NCBI GenBank assembly: GCA_963817635.1 | Contig: CAWFPR010000026.1 | Coordinates: 1 to 64,000 of the forward strand | Length of the DNA stretch: 64,000 nt | Reading direction: 5' to 3' | DNA from: CAWFPR01 sp963817635 | GTDB taxonomy: Bacteria; Acidobacteriota; Vicinamibacteria; Vicinamibacterales; 2-12-FULL-66-21 | In this document: piece by piece, positions 8,335-17,761 of the stretch | Layout of the letters: each line of letters starts with the position of its first letter | Numbering within the stretch: the stretch's first letter is position 1 | Notes under the pieces: generated by a model | Database searches by the model: none | Seen by the model: only the letters and a program-made list of their open reading frames with translations | Told to the model about the DNA's origin: nothing | Program-made: the position numbers and the translations under genes

Positions 8335-10451
8335 ATGCCGTCATTCACCACCGCGTGCCCGCGCAACTGCTACAGCACCTGCACCATGACCGTGCAGGTC
8401 GAGAATGGCCGGCTCACCGGGATCGACGCTCACCCCGGCAACCTTGCGACCGCCACGGGCCCCTGCCTCAAGGGGCTGAGCTACGTCGAGCGCATCTACT
8501 CGCCCGACCGCATCCTGCACCCCCTGCGGCGTCGCCCGCGCAGCGGCACCTTCGAACGCGTCACGTGGGACAGCGCCCTCGACGAAATCACCGAGCGCCT
8601 GACCCGCTATCGCGCCGAACCGCAGAGCATCCTGTTCTACAGCGCGAGCGGCACGAAGGGCCTGATGAATCGCGTCAGCACGCGGTTCTGGCGCCTCTAC
8701 GGCGGATTACACGACGACCTACGGCGATCTGTGCTGGCCGGCCGGTCTCGAGGCGACGCGGCTGATGCTCGGCGACAACACGCACAACGCGCCGTGGGAC
8801 CTCGCCAACGCGAAGCTGATCGTCTTCTGGGGCAAGAACGCCGCGGAGACCAACATCCACCAGATGGTGTTCGTCGATCGCGCGCTGGACGCCGGCGCTA
8901 CCCTCGTGGTGATCGACCCCAGACGCACGCAATCGGCCGAGCGCGCTTCGCTCCTCATTCAGCCCCGCCCGGGCACCGACGGCGCGCTGGCGCTCGCGGT
9001 CGCCCACCTCCTGATCGCCTCCGGCAGGGTCGACAGCGAGTTCATTGCGCGCCACGTCCACGGCTTCGACGCGTTCGCCCGATCGGCGTCGGAATGGACG
9101 CCGGGCCGGGCGGCGGATGTCACCGAGATACCGGTCGACCATATCCGGCGGCTCGCGGACCTCTTCGCCATTTCACCCGCCACCATCTGCGCCGGCTTCG
9201 GCCTCCAGCGCTTCACGAATGGCGGCCAGACGATGCGCGCGATGATCGCGCTGCTGGCGATCACGGGGAACATCGGACGGCCCGGCGCCGGCTGGGTCTA
9301 CGCGAACCTCCAGAGCCACATCTTCGACGACGTGCACGATCCGATCGCCTCGTATCCACCCGAGCGGCCCGACGGCATCGCGCGCGTGTCGATCTCGACG
9401 GCGAAGCTCGGGCCCGACATGCTGGCCCAGCACGATCCGCCGCTGGCGATGGCGTGGGTGGAGCGCGGCAATCCGATCCCGCAGAATCCGCAAACCGCAC
9501 TCGTCCTCGAGGCGTTCCGTGCGCTCGATTTCCGCGTCGTCGTCGAACAGTTCCTGACCGACACGGCGCGCGAAGCCGACATCGTCCTGCCGGCCAAGAC
9601 GATGTTCGAGCAGTCGGACGTCATCGGCGCCTACTGGCACGCCTACCTGCAGCTGAAGCAGAAGGTCGTCGAGCCGCCCGGCGAGGTCAAGACCGAATCC
9701 GAAATCTACCGCCTGCTCGCGAGGCGCCTCGGGATGGTGGAGGCAGACGACGGCGCCGTCTTCCCGGTCACGGACGACGAGGTCAACGCCTACCTCGACC
9801 GACTGCTCGAACCGTTCCCGTCGATCACCCGCGGCCAGCTCGAGGACGCGCCGGTGCTCGCGCCCGGCCACCAGGCCATCGCGTTCGCGGATCTCCGCTT
9901 TCCCACGCCGTCCGGAAAGATCGAGCTCGCATCCGATGAGGCGGCCGCCCGATGGAAGGTCAGTGCGGCGCCGGACTACACCGAGCCGGTCGAATCGCTG
10001 CGGCGCGACAATCCGGCCCTCGCGCCGTATCCGCTGCAACTGCTGACGCCGAACACCAAGAACCGCATTCACTCGCAGTTCGGCAATCTCCGGATGATCC
10101 GCCAGTTCGACCCGAAGCCGTTCGTGGCGATCGCGCCGGCCGACGCACACGCGCGCGGCATCCGCGACGGCTCGAACGTGCGGGTGTTCAACGCCCGCGG
10201 CGCGCTCGCGCTCGAGGCACGGATCGACCACGGCCTGAAGCCCGGCTGCGTGTGCATCACGAACGGCTGGTGGATTATCGGACGGCGCCGCCGTCAACCT
10301 GCTCTCCGCGGCCCGCGAGACCGACATGGGCTACGGCGCCGCCTTCCACGAGAATCGTGTGCAGGTGGCCCGCACGGCGGCTGCCGAAACGGAACGCCGG
10401 CGCTTCCGCCCCGGACCGCGTCGGCGGACCGTCCACCTCGAGCCGGAAGCC
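8335..10451 (+). CDS. Molybdopterin oxidoreductase, DMSO reductase family catalytic subunit (frameshifted)
   Basis: Catalytic Mo-bisPGD subunit of a DmsA/PsrA-like respiratory enzyme. The N-terminus holds a [4Fe-4S] motif, CPRNCYSTC, with a fourth Cys in GPCLKG. The Mo-pterin part continues with TTYGDLCWPAGLEATR, where the Cys could be the Mo ligand, then WGKNAAETNIHQM, and a molydopterin-binding C-domain (LLTPNTKNRIHSQFGN). No Tat signal is visible at the N-terminus. The frame shifts near 8700 (LYGG continues as DYTTTYGDLC one frame over) and again near 10278 (CITNGWWI continues as AAVNLLSAARETDMGYG). In the final frame there is no stop before the FeS gene. So either the two are fused or a third shift hides a stop, such as the TGA at 10453 that overlaps the next GTG. 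Substrate unknown: S-oxide, N-oxide, polysulfide or thiosulfate are all possible. Confidence 0.75.
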
Positions 10452-11803
10452 GTGACGGGCGCGTTCATCTTCGACGCGAACAAGTGCACCGGCTGCGGCG
10501 CGTGCCGCGTGGCCTGCACGATCGAGAACGGCCTCGCGCCGGACGTCAGCTGGCGGCGGATTGAGACCTTCAACCCGGACCGCCGCCCCAGTGCGCCGGT
10601 CTTCCACCTGTCGCTCGCGTGCAACCACTGCGCGACCGCCGCGTGCATGAACGCGTGCCCGGCGCTCGCCTATCGCCGTGACGCGCCGACCGGCGCGGTG
10701 CTCCTCGATTCGGATCTGTGCATCGGGTGCGGGTACTGTTCGTGGGCGTGCCCCTACGACGCGCCGGTCTTCGACGAGACGGCCGGAGTGATGACGAAGT
10801 GCACGTGGTGCGCGGACCGCATTCGCGCGGGGCTCAAGCCCGCATGCGCCTCGCATTGTCCGACCGGCGCGCTGGACTATGGCGATGTCGCGCGCGCGTC
10901 GAGAGTCGAATCGACCATCGGGCTTGCGCACACAACGCTCGAGCCGAGCCTCCACGTCGTCGCATGGGGCGCCGCGGCGCCGGTGATGATGGCTGACACC
11001 GCCCCCGTCGATGTGGAAGATCCTCTCCCTGGCGCGCCGGAGCCCCGGACCGCCTGGAGTCAGCCGGATATTTCACTTCGCCGCGAATGGCCGCTTGCGG
11101 TCTTCACGCTCGGGGCGGCGGCGCTCGTGGCGGTGGTCACCGCGGCGGCGCTCGGCGCCTACCGAGCGTCGCCCTGGGCGTTCCTCTTCGCGGCCGCCGC
11201 CGTGATGAGCGTCCCGGGCGTGCACCTCGGCCGCAAGGAGCGCGCATGGCGCGCCGTGCTCAACGTCCGTCGATCGTGGCTCAGTCGCGAGATCGTCGTG
11301 CTGTTGCTGTTCGTCGCCCTGGCGTCGGCGTGGCTCATCTTCGCGCCCGGCAATCTCACGGCCGGATACGGCGCGGCGTTCGTCGGTTTCGCCGGCCTGT
11401 TCTGTGCCGACAGCGTGTACGGCGTCCTGCCGGCGGACCGGGATATCGCCACAGTGCCGGCGTCACGACGACCGGCGCCGCGCTGGCGGCGGTACTCGCA
11501 GGCAGCCTTCCCCTGGCGGCCGCGGCGATTGTGCTGAAGGCCTGGATGTACTTCCGGGGAAAGGAACCGCGACGCGTGTCGCCGTGGCTCGGTGCGCTGC
11601 GGATTGCGCTGGGATTCGCGGCACCCCTGCTGCTCGTGGCGATTCCGGAGCTGCGGCTTGCCGCGGCGCCCGCGCTGCTCGCCGGCGAGGCGATCGGCCG
11701 GGCCGAGTACTACATGCAGCTTGCCCGGCGTACTCCGCGGCACGAACTCGACGGCGCGCTGGCGGGCTGGGCGTCAGGAGAGGTCCACGCCGGTCAGTTG
11801 TGA
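10452..11803 (+). CDS. DmsB-DmsC-like fusion: 4Fe-4S ferredoxin subunit with membrane anchor (frameshifted)
   Basis: Electron-transfer partner of the preceding molybdoenzyme. Four ferredoxin Cys groups are visible: CTGCGACRVAC, CNHCATAACMNAC, CIGCGYCSWAC and CTWC...CASHC, as in DmsB-type four-cluster subunits. After a linker the protein turns into a multi-helix hydrophobic region (about residue 215 onward) like the quinol-oxidising anchor DmsC, so B and C subunits are fused. The likely start is the GTG at 10452 (VTGAFIFDANKC). Near 11440-11450 the frame shifts: VYGVLPAD continues as YRHSAGVTTTGAALAAVL and ends at 11803. Together with the upstream gene this forms a membrane-bound quinol-linked oxidoreductase. 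Confidence 0.75.
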
Positions 11804-12022
11804 CGCGGCCTGCAGGCACGCCCGCAGCGGGGCTGAGAAAGCCGACCCTGAGCTGCGCGATCTGCCCGGTGGCCGCGGCACGGCGCCGGGTTCAACGCCT
11901 GCAGCGCGCAGATAGAGACGGCGTTTCTTCGTGCCCCCGGGTCGCCCCTGCCGGTCGAGTGCGTCCTGAAGCTTCCGGGTGCCGACTTCAGCCTCAGCAC
12001 ACGGCCGCGATGACGGCGGTTC

Positions 12023-14374
12023 GTGGGTAACATTGGGGCGTGCGTACCGATCGACCAACCGGCCGATCCTGTCGGCGAGGGCTGGGATCCGACACCAGGC
12101 ATCGTCTCGGTGTGGGCCGACTGGGACGGCCGCGCCACCGTGTGGCGGCGCATCGTGCCAACCGGCGCTCTGGTGCAGGAGGAGGCGCGGTTCCGGCCCT
12201 GGGTGCTGACCGACGACCTTCGCTCGGCCCTCGCGTTGCGCGCCTCGTCATCCACGCCCATGTCGTACCGGGAACTCGCCGGCGACGGCGAGCTTCGATA
12301 TCTCGTTCATGCGGACGATGGCCGGGTGTTGCGGGCGCTGCGGGAGCGCGGAAAGGAACACGTGCTCCTGCTGCCGCCGGAGGAGCAGTACCTCGTCGCA
12401 TCCGGGCGCACCTATTTCCGCGACCTGCTGTTCGACCAGCTTCAGCGCCTCCAGTTCGACCTGGAGACGACCGGTCTGGACGCCTCGCGCGATCGGATAT
12501 TCCTCGTGGCGGTGCGGCATCCGTCCGGACGTACCGAAACGCTCGAGGCGCGCGGCGCCACCGACGAGGACGAAGCCGACCTCATTCGACGCCTGGCGGC
12601 CGTCGTCCAGGACGCAGACCCGGATGTGATCGAAAATCACAACCTGCATGGATTCGATCTCCCGTTCCTCGCGCACCGCGCGCGCGTCCTCGGCGTTCCC
12701 CTCGTGCTCGGCCGGCTTCGGCTGCCGCTGCGCCGCCGCGCGGCCCGCCGCGGCGTCACCAGCGATCGTTCCGACGGCCCGCACCGCGTCAGGTTCGTCG
12801 CGCCCGGGCGGGAACTCATCGACACGATGGATGCCGTGATGCGGTACGGCTTCTCCACCGGCGACCTCCCGTGGCGCGGGCTGAAGGCGGTGGCGCGGCA
12901 CTTCGGCGTCGCCGGGCCCGATCGCGAGCTGATCCCCGGCGATCGAATCCACGAGGTGTACCGCCGGGATCCGGATCGCGTTCGGCGCTACGCGACGGCG
13001 GACGTCGAGGAGGTGGCGGCGCTGGCCCGGATCCTCGGGGGCGCCGCCTTCGCGCTGGCGCAGATGGCGCCGCGCCGGTACGAGCGGCTCGCCGACGCCG
13101 GGGCCGCGACCGGCGTGATCGATCCGCTGCTCGCGCGGGCCTATCTCCGCGAAGGCCAGGCCCTGCCGGCGCACCAGCCGGGCCGCGACACGCCGCACAC
13201 GGGCGCCGCGCTGCACCTCTTCGCCACCGGCGTCGCCCGCCGGGTCGTCAAGGCGGACGTCGCCAGCCTCTATCCGTCCTTGATGCGGTCGTTCCGGATC
13301 GGGCCCCGTCGAGACACCCTGGGCGTGATGCTCGCCCTCGTCGATCGGCTGGTCGAGCGCCGGCTGGCCGCCAAGGCGAGCGCGAAGGCGGCGGCGCGCG
13401 GCTCGGCGGAGCGCCACGCCCACGAAGCCATGTCGGCGGCGATGAAGCTCGTGGTGAACTCCGCGTACGGATATCTGGCGGCCGGCGGCAGCCTGACGCG
13501 CTTCGCCGACGTGGATGCGGCCAACGAAGTCACCCGCCGGGGGCGGGAGGTGCTCGCGCTTCTGTGCCGTGAGCTCGCGGCGCGCGGCGTCACGCTGCTC
13601 GAGGCCGACACCGACGGCGTGTATTTCGCGGTGCCCGAAGGGTGGACCGAGATCCACGAGCGGCAGGTCGTGGCCGATGTGTCCGCGCTCCTGCCGCCGC
13701 TCGTGAATCTCGAGTTCGAGGGCCGCTACGAGGCGATGCTCTCGCACGAGCCGAAGAACTACGCGCTTGCCGGCTACGACGGGACGCTCGTCCTGAAGGG
13801 AGTCGCGTTCCGCTCCAGCCGGGCGGAGCCGTTCGGCGAGGCGTTCCTCCGCCGCGCGATTGCGCGGCTGCTCGCCGGCGACGTCAGCGGAGTCCGCGAG
13901 GCCTACGTGTCCACGATTGCAGCGCTGCGCCGCCGGGAGATCTCCACGTTCGACGTGTCGTCGCGGGTACGCCTGACGAAGACGCCCGAACGCTATCTCG
14001 CGGTTCGGAGCGAGCGGCGCGAACTGCCCTACGAAGCGCTCCTGGCGAACGGGCGCACGGCGTGGAGCGTGGGTGAACGGATACGCGTCTACCGCACCGC
14101 GAGCGGAACGGGTGGGTTGGCGGTCGATTCAGAGGACGACGCGCGCCCGGGAGAGGATGCCGACCCGCGTGACTACGACGTCGAACACTACGTCCGCGTG
14201 CTGCGCGAACATTTCGCGGATCGGCTCGCGCGCGCGCTCACACCCGAAGCGTTCCTCGCAGTCGTCGCCGATCCCGACCGGCCGTCGCTCTTCGCCTCGT
14301 CACTCGATGGCGCCGCCCCCGTGCTCACGAGGCTTCAGGCTTCTGGCCTGGGGACCCCGGCGCCGGAGTCCTGA
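12023..14374 (+). CDS. Family B DNA polymerase with 3'-5' exonuclease domain
   Basis: A complete family B polymerase. Exonuclease motifs: Exo I DLETTG (about residue 146), Exo II ENHNLHGFD (about 210) and Exo III YATADVEEV (about 330). Polymerase motifs: A KADVASLYPSLM (about 412), B KLVVNSAYGYLA (about 475) and C EADTDGVYF (about 528). All catalytic carboxylates are present, so proofreading and synthesis should both work. At 783 residues it matches E. coli Pol II in length, though the sequence is not obviously PolB itself. The extreme N-terminus is unsure: homology appears to begin at GWDPTPGIVSVWAD, and a GTG at 12040 in another frame (MRTDRPTG) could be the real start with a small indel. 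The last ~15 codons run into a terminator hairpin. No neighbouring repair genes are seen. Confidence 0.9.
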   Translation: MGNIGACVPIDQPADPVGEGWDPTPGIVSVWADWDGRATVWRRIVPTGALVQEEARFRPWVLTDDLRSALALRASSSTPMSYRELAGDGELRYLVHADDGRVLRALRERGKEHVLLLPPEEQYLVASGRTYFRDLLFDQLQRLQFDLETTGLDASRDRIFLVAVRHPSGRTETLEARGATDEDEADLIRRLAAVVQDADPDVIENHNLHGFDLPFLAHRARVLGVPLVLGRLRLPLRRRAARRGVTSDRSDGPHRVRFVAPGRELIDTMDAVMRYGFSTGDLPWRGLKAVARHFGVAGPDRELIPGDRIHEVYRRDPDRVRRYATADVEEVAALARILGGAAFALAQMAPRRYERLADAGAATGVIDPLLARAYLREGQALPAHQPGRDTPHTGAALHLFATGVARRVVKADVASLYPSLMRSFRIGPRRDTLGVMLALVDRLVERRLAAKASAKAAARGSAERHAHEAMSAAMKLVVNSAYGYLAAGGSLTRFADVDAANEVTRRGREVLALLCRELAARGVTLLEADTDGVYFAVPEGWTEIHERQVVADVSALLPPLVNLEFEGRYEAMLSHEPKNYALAGYDGTLVLKGVAFRSSRAEPFGEAFLRRAIARLLAGDVSGVREAYVSTIAALRRREISTFDVSSRVRLTKTPERYLAVRSERRELPYEALLANGRTAWSVGERIRVYRTASGTGGLAVDSEDDARPGEDADPRDYDVEHYVRVLREHFADRLARALTPEAFLAVVADPDRPSLFASSLDGAAPVLTRLQASGLGTPAPES

Positions 14375-14404
14375 AACCAGGCCCCAAGCCCGAAGCCTGA
14401 AGCC
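14331..14404. terminator. Bidirectional hairpin between convergent polymerase and M1 peptidase genes
   Basis: The arms GGCTTCAGGCTTCTGGCCTGG and CCAGGCCCC...GAAGCCTGAAGCC are imperfect inverted copies around a CCCGGCGCCGG centre. The left arm encodes the last residues of the polymerase and the right arm ends ten bases before the stop of the peptidase. Placement between convergent genes suggests termination in both directions. No long U-tract is present. Confidence 0.55.
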
Positions 14405-14413
14405 CCAAGCCGC

Positions 14414-16510
14414 TTATTGCGTTCCGCAGGTGGCGCCGAAGCGGCCGCCCGGGGCCGGCGTTGGCGAAGGCGCGGTGGACTTCGGCCACACGTTGTCGCT
14501 CGGATCGCGGTCCGGGAAGCGGCAGTCCGGATCGAACGTGACGGAGGTGATCGGGCGCCCACCGAAATCGAGCGTGGCGTCGAACGTGCGGCTGCCGTTG
14601 AACCACACGTCAACCGGCCAGGTCACGATCGCCGTGGTCGCATCGGCCATCTTCGCGTTCGACATCGGCTTGATTGCGGGCCCCGCCTCGGCGAACTTCA
14701 CCTTCAGCACGACCGGCGACGGCATCTCCCCGTCCTGCCGCACCGTCACGACGGTCCGCGACCCGGCCGTCGCGACCTTCGCGATCGATCCGTTTACCGA
14801 CTCGGTCGTCCACAGCCAGTAGTACCAGAACCAGCGCAGATCCTTGTGGAGCGCGTTGTCCATGAAGAAGATGTAGTCCCATGGCGACGGGTGCTTGAAC
14901 GCCCACGTCTTCGTGTAGTCGCTCATCGCTTTCTGCACCGCCTCGTCACCGACGATGCCGCCGAGCATCGACAGCATGAGCGGCGTCTTCGAATACGTCT
15001 GGAAGCTGTACATCGGCCCGGCGAGATTCGCCTCCCACATCATCGGCGGTTCGTTCTCGTCGCCGCTCGTGCGGCCGTAGCTCTGGCCGAATCCGTCGAG
15101 ATTCGGCGCGGTGCCACGCGCATCCGCGTTCGAAAGGACGTTCATGTACTGGTTGAACCCCTCGTCCATCCAGCCGTACCAGGTCTCGTTGGTGCCGACC
15201 ATCATCGGCCACCACTGGTGTCCCGTTTCGTGGTCGGCGGCCCCCTGGTTCGAGTTGATCACCATCGGGTACTCCATGCCGGCGCTGGGGCCGTCCTGGA
15301 GCGTGAGCTGCGGGAAGGGATACGGCGCCCAGAGCTTCGAGTAGAACTCGAGCGCGTGGCGCGCAATGGGGCCGGCGTTTGCGTAGAGGTTCGCGCGCTC
15401 GGGTGCGAACAGCATGTTGATCGGGACCGGTCCCTTGCCGGGAATCGTCGCCCGCGTGGCCTTCCAGATGAACTTCTTCGCCGTCGCCCATGCGAAATCG
15501 TTGACCTTGTCGGCCACGAAGTGCCAGACGAGGCGATCGCCGGGCGCGGTCGCCTGCCCGGGCCCGACTTCGTCCTCCCCGACAATCGTGATCACGTCGT
15601 CCGAATCGAGCACGTGCGAGAGATGTTCACGCGCCTGGGCGGTCAGGACCTCCTGCGGGTTCTGGAGCACGCCGGTGCCGCTGACGATCCAGCCGGCCGG
15701 CACGTCCATCTTCACGTCGAAGCGGCCGAAGTTGTTGTAGAACTCGGCGGGCCCGAGGTAGATGCTCATATCCCAGCCGCGCAGATCGTCGTACTTCGCG
15801 ATGCGCGGATACCACTGCGTCGGCTGGAACAGCGTGTCGTCGAAGCGCTGGGTCATGCGATGGCCGCGGCCGTCGGGGCCGCCGGGCAGCTTCGTGTGCC
15901 ACGCGATCTCCAGCGAGGCGTCCGACTTCGGCGGGACGGGGCTGGCCAGGCTGATGCGACCGAGCGTCTGATCGAGGTTCGATGCCGCGAGCCGGCGCGG
16001 TGCACTGGCGCCGCGTCCCCGACCACGGCCGCCGCCAGGCGGGGGCGGGGCGTTCAGATCCACCGCCTCGCCATTGACCTTCAGGCTCGTGATGACCATG
16101 CCGTCGGTGTTTTCCGCCGGCACCGATGTTCCGCGCGGCACCAGGCCGCGGAAGATGTTGTGGTCGAGCCGGAGCATGATGTCGTTCAGCTCTTGCGGGC
16201 TGTTGTTGTGCAGCGTGATCGTCTCGGTCCCGGTCAGCGTGTCGGTCGCCGGGTCGAGCGAGACGTTGATCGTGTAGTCGGCCTCGAGCTGCCAGTAGTT
16301 CGGGCCGGGACGTCCCGTCAGGTTGCGGGTGCCCGCCTCGAACGCCCGCCGGATCGAGTTGGTCAGCGGCACGTCGCGCCGGATGCCGCGGGGCACCTCG
16401 GTCTGCGCGGCAGCCGCGGGTTGTGCCTGCGCGGTGAGCGGCGCCGGCTGAGTCGCCAGGTACAGGAGTGGGCTGGCCACACAGAGTGCAAGAGCGATAC
16501 GTCGAGTCAT
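14414..16510 (-). CDS. M1 family zinc metallopeptidase, exported
   Basis: Gluzincin aminopeptidase of the M1 family. The ATG at 16510 begins a signal peptide (MTRRIALALCVASPLLYLA). An N-terminal beta-sandwich region holds TGTETITLHNNSPQEL. The catalytic domain has a GMEYP exopeptidase-type motif just before the zinc site HETGHQWWPMMVG, with the downstream Glu ligand in WMDEGFNQY. The C-terminal part is shorter than in classical aminopeptidase N. About 698 residues in total, and the frame is intact. A Gly/Arg/Pro low-complexity stretch (PPPPGGGRGRGRGA, about residue 190) interrupts the N-terminal domain. It probably degrades external peptides in the periplasm. It stands alone, convergent with the polymerase gene. 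Confidence 0.9.
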   Translation of the reverse strand: MTRRIALALCVASPLLYLATQPAPLTAQAQPAAAAQTEVPRGIRRDVPLTNSIRRAFEAGTRNLTGRPGPNYWQLEADYTINVSLDPATDTLTGTETITLHNNSPQELNDIMLRLDHNIFRGLVPRGTSVPAENTDGMVITSLKVNGEAVDLNAPPPPGGGRGRGRGASAPRRLAASNLDQTLGRISLASPVPPKSDASLEIAWHTKLPGGPDGRGHRMTQRFDDTLFQPTQWYPRIAKYDDLRGWDMSIYLGPAEFYNNFGRFDVKMDVPAGWIVSGTGVLQNPQEVLTAQAREHLSHVLDSDDVITIVGEDEVGPGQATAPGDRLVWHFVADKVNDFAWATAKKFIWKATRATIPGKGPVPINMLFAPERANLYANAGPIARHALEFYSKLWAPYPFPQLTLQDGPSAGMEYPMVINSNQGAADHETGHQWWPMMVGTNETWYGWMDEGFNQYMNVLSNADARGTAPNLDGFGQSYGRTSGDENEPPMMWEANLAGPMYSFQTYSKTPLMLSMLGGIVGDEAVQKAMSDYTKTWAFKHPSPWDYIFFMDNALHKDLRWFWYYWLWTTESVNGSIAKVATAGSRTVVTVRQDGEMPSPVVLKVKFAEAGPAIKPMSNAKMADATTAIVTWPVDVWFNGSRTFDATLDFGGRPITSVTFDPDCRFPDRDPSDNVWPKSTAPSPTPAPGGRFGATCGTQ

Positions 16511-16640
16511 AAACGGGAATGGTATACCGAAACCGGGCGCGTGGCGGGGGTTCGGGGCAGCGGCCTGCCCCGCACGACCGCCGAACTCCGAGGCGCGCGT
16601 CAGCGACACCCGCCGTCGCAGCTCGGCCGGGGGCTGACCT

Positions 16641-17174
16641 TCACGCGCGCTGCGAGTCGACGCGCGCAAGCTTCCGGCGTAGGGCGCCCGCCGAGACCAG
16701 CGTCACCAGCAGCCCGATCGGGAAGGGCTCGGTAAAGGTGATCGCCGCATTCAACAGCGGCTTGTCGTACCACACCTTGAACTGTGCCATCTGCTGCCTG
16801 ACGGCCTCGACTTCCTGCGCGCTGGCCCCCGACGCCTTCTTGCCCTCGACCGCGTAGGCGGCGTACTTGTCTGCGAAACCGGGCGCCAGCTTGAAGTAGA
16901 CGAGTTCCCACGTCGCCACGTAGAACAGGCACGAGATCAGGGTGATCAGGATGCCGACGCTCAGGCCCCTGGCGAAGGTGATCGCGCCGCCGCTCGCTTC
17001 GCGGTACGACCGGATCCCGAAGAACACGAACAGGAACGACAGGACGATCGCCGTGTAGCCGACGATCGCCCCGTGATCGAACCCGATGGTGTCCAGGAAC
17101 GGCACGGTCGCCAGCATCATGGCGGCCGACACGGCACCGGACAGGCACCCGAAAACCAGGATGGTCTTCTTCAT
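16641..17174 (-). CDS. DUF4199 family membrane protein
   Basis: A 177-residue protein with four predicted membrane helices: two near the N-terminus (KKTILVFGCLSGAVSAAMML and the GYTAIVLSFLFVFFGI helix), one in the middle (SVGILITLISCLFYVATW) and one near the C-terminus. This layout and the SYREASGGAITFARG loop are typical of DUF4199. Function unknown. The ATG at 17174 follows AGGAGTGAAACG. It lies downstream of the membrane LuxR regulator on the same strand, a pairing seen often in Acidobacteriota and Bacteroidota, so the regulator probably controls it. Confidence 0.8.
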   Translation of the reverse strand: MKKTILVFGCLSGAVSAAMMLATVPFLDTIGFDHGAIVGYTAIVLSFLFVFFGIRSYREASGGAITFARGLSVGILITLISCLFYVATWELVYFKLAPGFADKYAAYAVEGKKASGASAQEVEAVRQQMAQFKVWYDKPLLNAAITFTEPFPIGLLVTLVSAGALRRKLARVDSQRA

Positions 17175-17250
17175 CGTTTCACTCCTCGCAATCCCCGCGC
17201 CCCCGTGCGCGAGGTCGCCAGAGGTTACCGGCCCGCCTGCTGCCTGGTCG

Positions 17251-17266
17251 TCACCCAGTCGGGTGA
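17251..17266. promoter_or_regulatory. Candidate operator: 6-4-6 inverted repeat upstream of the DUF4199 gene
   Basis: TCACCCAGTCGGGTGA is a perfect 6-bp inverted repeat with a 4-bp spacer, in the 140-bp gap between the LuxR-type regulator and the DUF4199 start. It has the size of a site for a dimeric HTH regulator. No experimental support. Confidence 0.35.
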
Positions 17267-17314
17267 TTTCACGGCATTCCTGGGCAAAATCATCCCCCCG
17301 GGTGACGGCGCCCG

Positions 17315-17761
17315 TCACGGAATGAGGCCGAGTTCCCTCCCGACCTGCACCGCCTGCGTCCGGCGGTTGACCGACAGCTTGTCGAAGATGCGGCTGGAGT
17401 GGGTCTTGATGGTGTTCTCGCTCACGAACAGGGCCGCCGCCATCTCGCGGGTGCTCATGCCGCGCGCGATGAGGCCGAGGATCTCGAGTTCCCTGGGCGT
17501 GATGCCCAGCTCCTCGATCTTCGCGGCGTTGACGGCGAACGGCCCGTCAGCGCGGACCGGCACTTCCTTGACGACAACGACTTCCTTCGTTCTGGTGAGC
17601 GTCAGGCCGAGCCAGATGCCGACCCCGGCGAACACCGCCGCGATGAGCCCCCCGTAGATCTCAATCGAGTGCTCGAGGACGAGGAACCGGTATTCGACCA
17701 GGCGGAGGGCCGCGATGAGCACGCCCCCCGCAAGGCCGTACAGAATGACCTCCCGTTTCAT
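17315..17761 (-). CDS. Membrane-anchored LuxR-type helix-turn-helix regulator
   Basis: A 148-residue regulator with two N-terminal membrane helices (about residues 5-22 and 35-55) and a C-terminal LuxR/GerE DNA-binding domain from about residue 83. This has the family core LTPRELEILGLIARGMS-type sequence (here ITPRELEILGLIARG), then STREMAAALFVSENTIKTH and the C-terminal dimer helix. It lacks a receiver or ligand domain, so the signal must come through the membrane part. Its ATG overlaps the stop of the penicillin acylase gene (ATGA, 17758-17761). It is thus translated after acylase and before the DUF4199 gene, a likely three-gene unit. Confidence 0.88.
   Translation of the reverse strand: MKREVILYGLAGGVLIAALRLVEYRFLVLEHSIEIYGGLIAAVFAGVGIWLGLTLTRTKEVVVVKEVPVRADGPFAVNAAKIEELGITPRELEILGLIARGMSTREMAAALFVSENTIKTHSSRIFDKLSVNRRTQAVQVGRELGLIP

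Noticed and set aside
11804..12022. Small gene between the reductase and the polymerase
   Set aside because: Short frames on both strands look random; only a spacer is supported.
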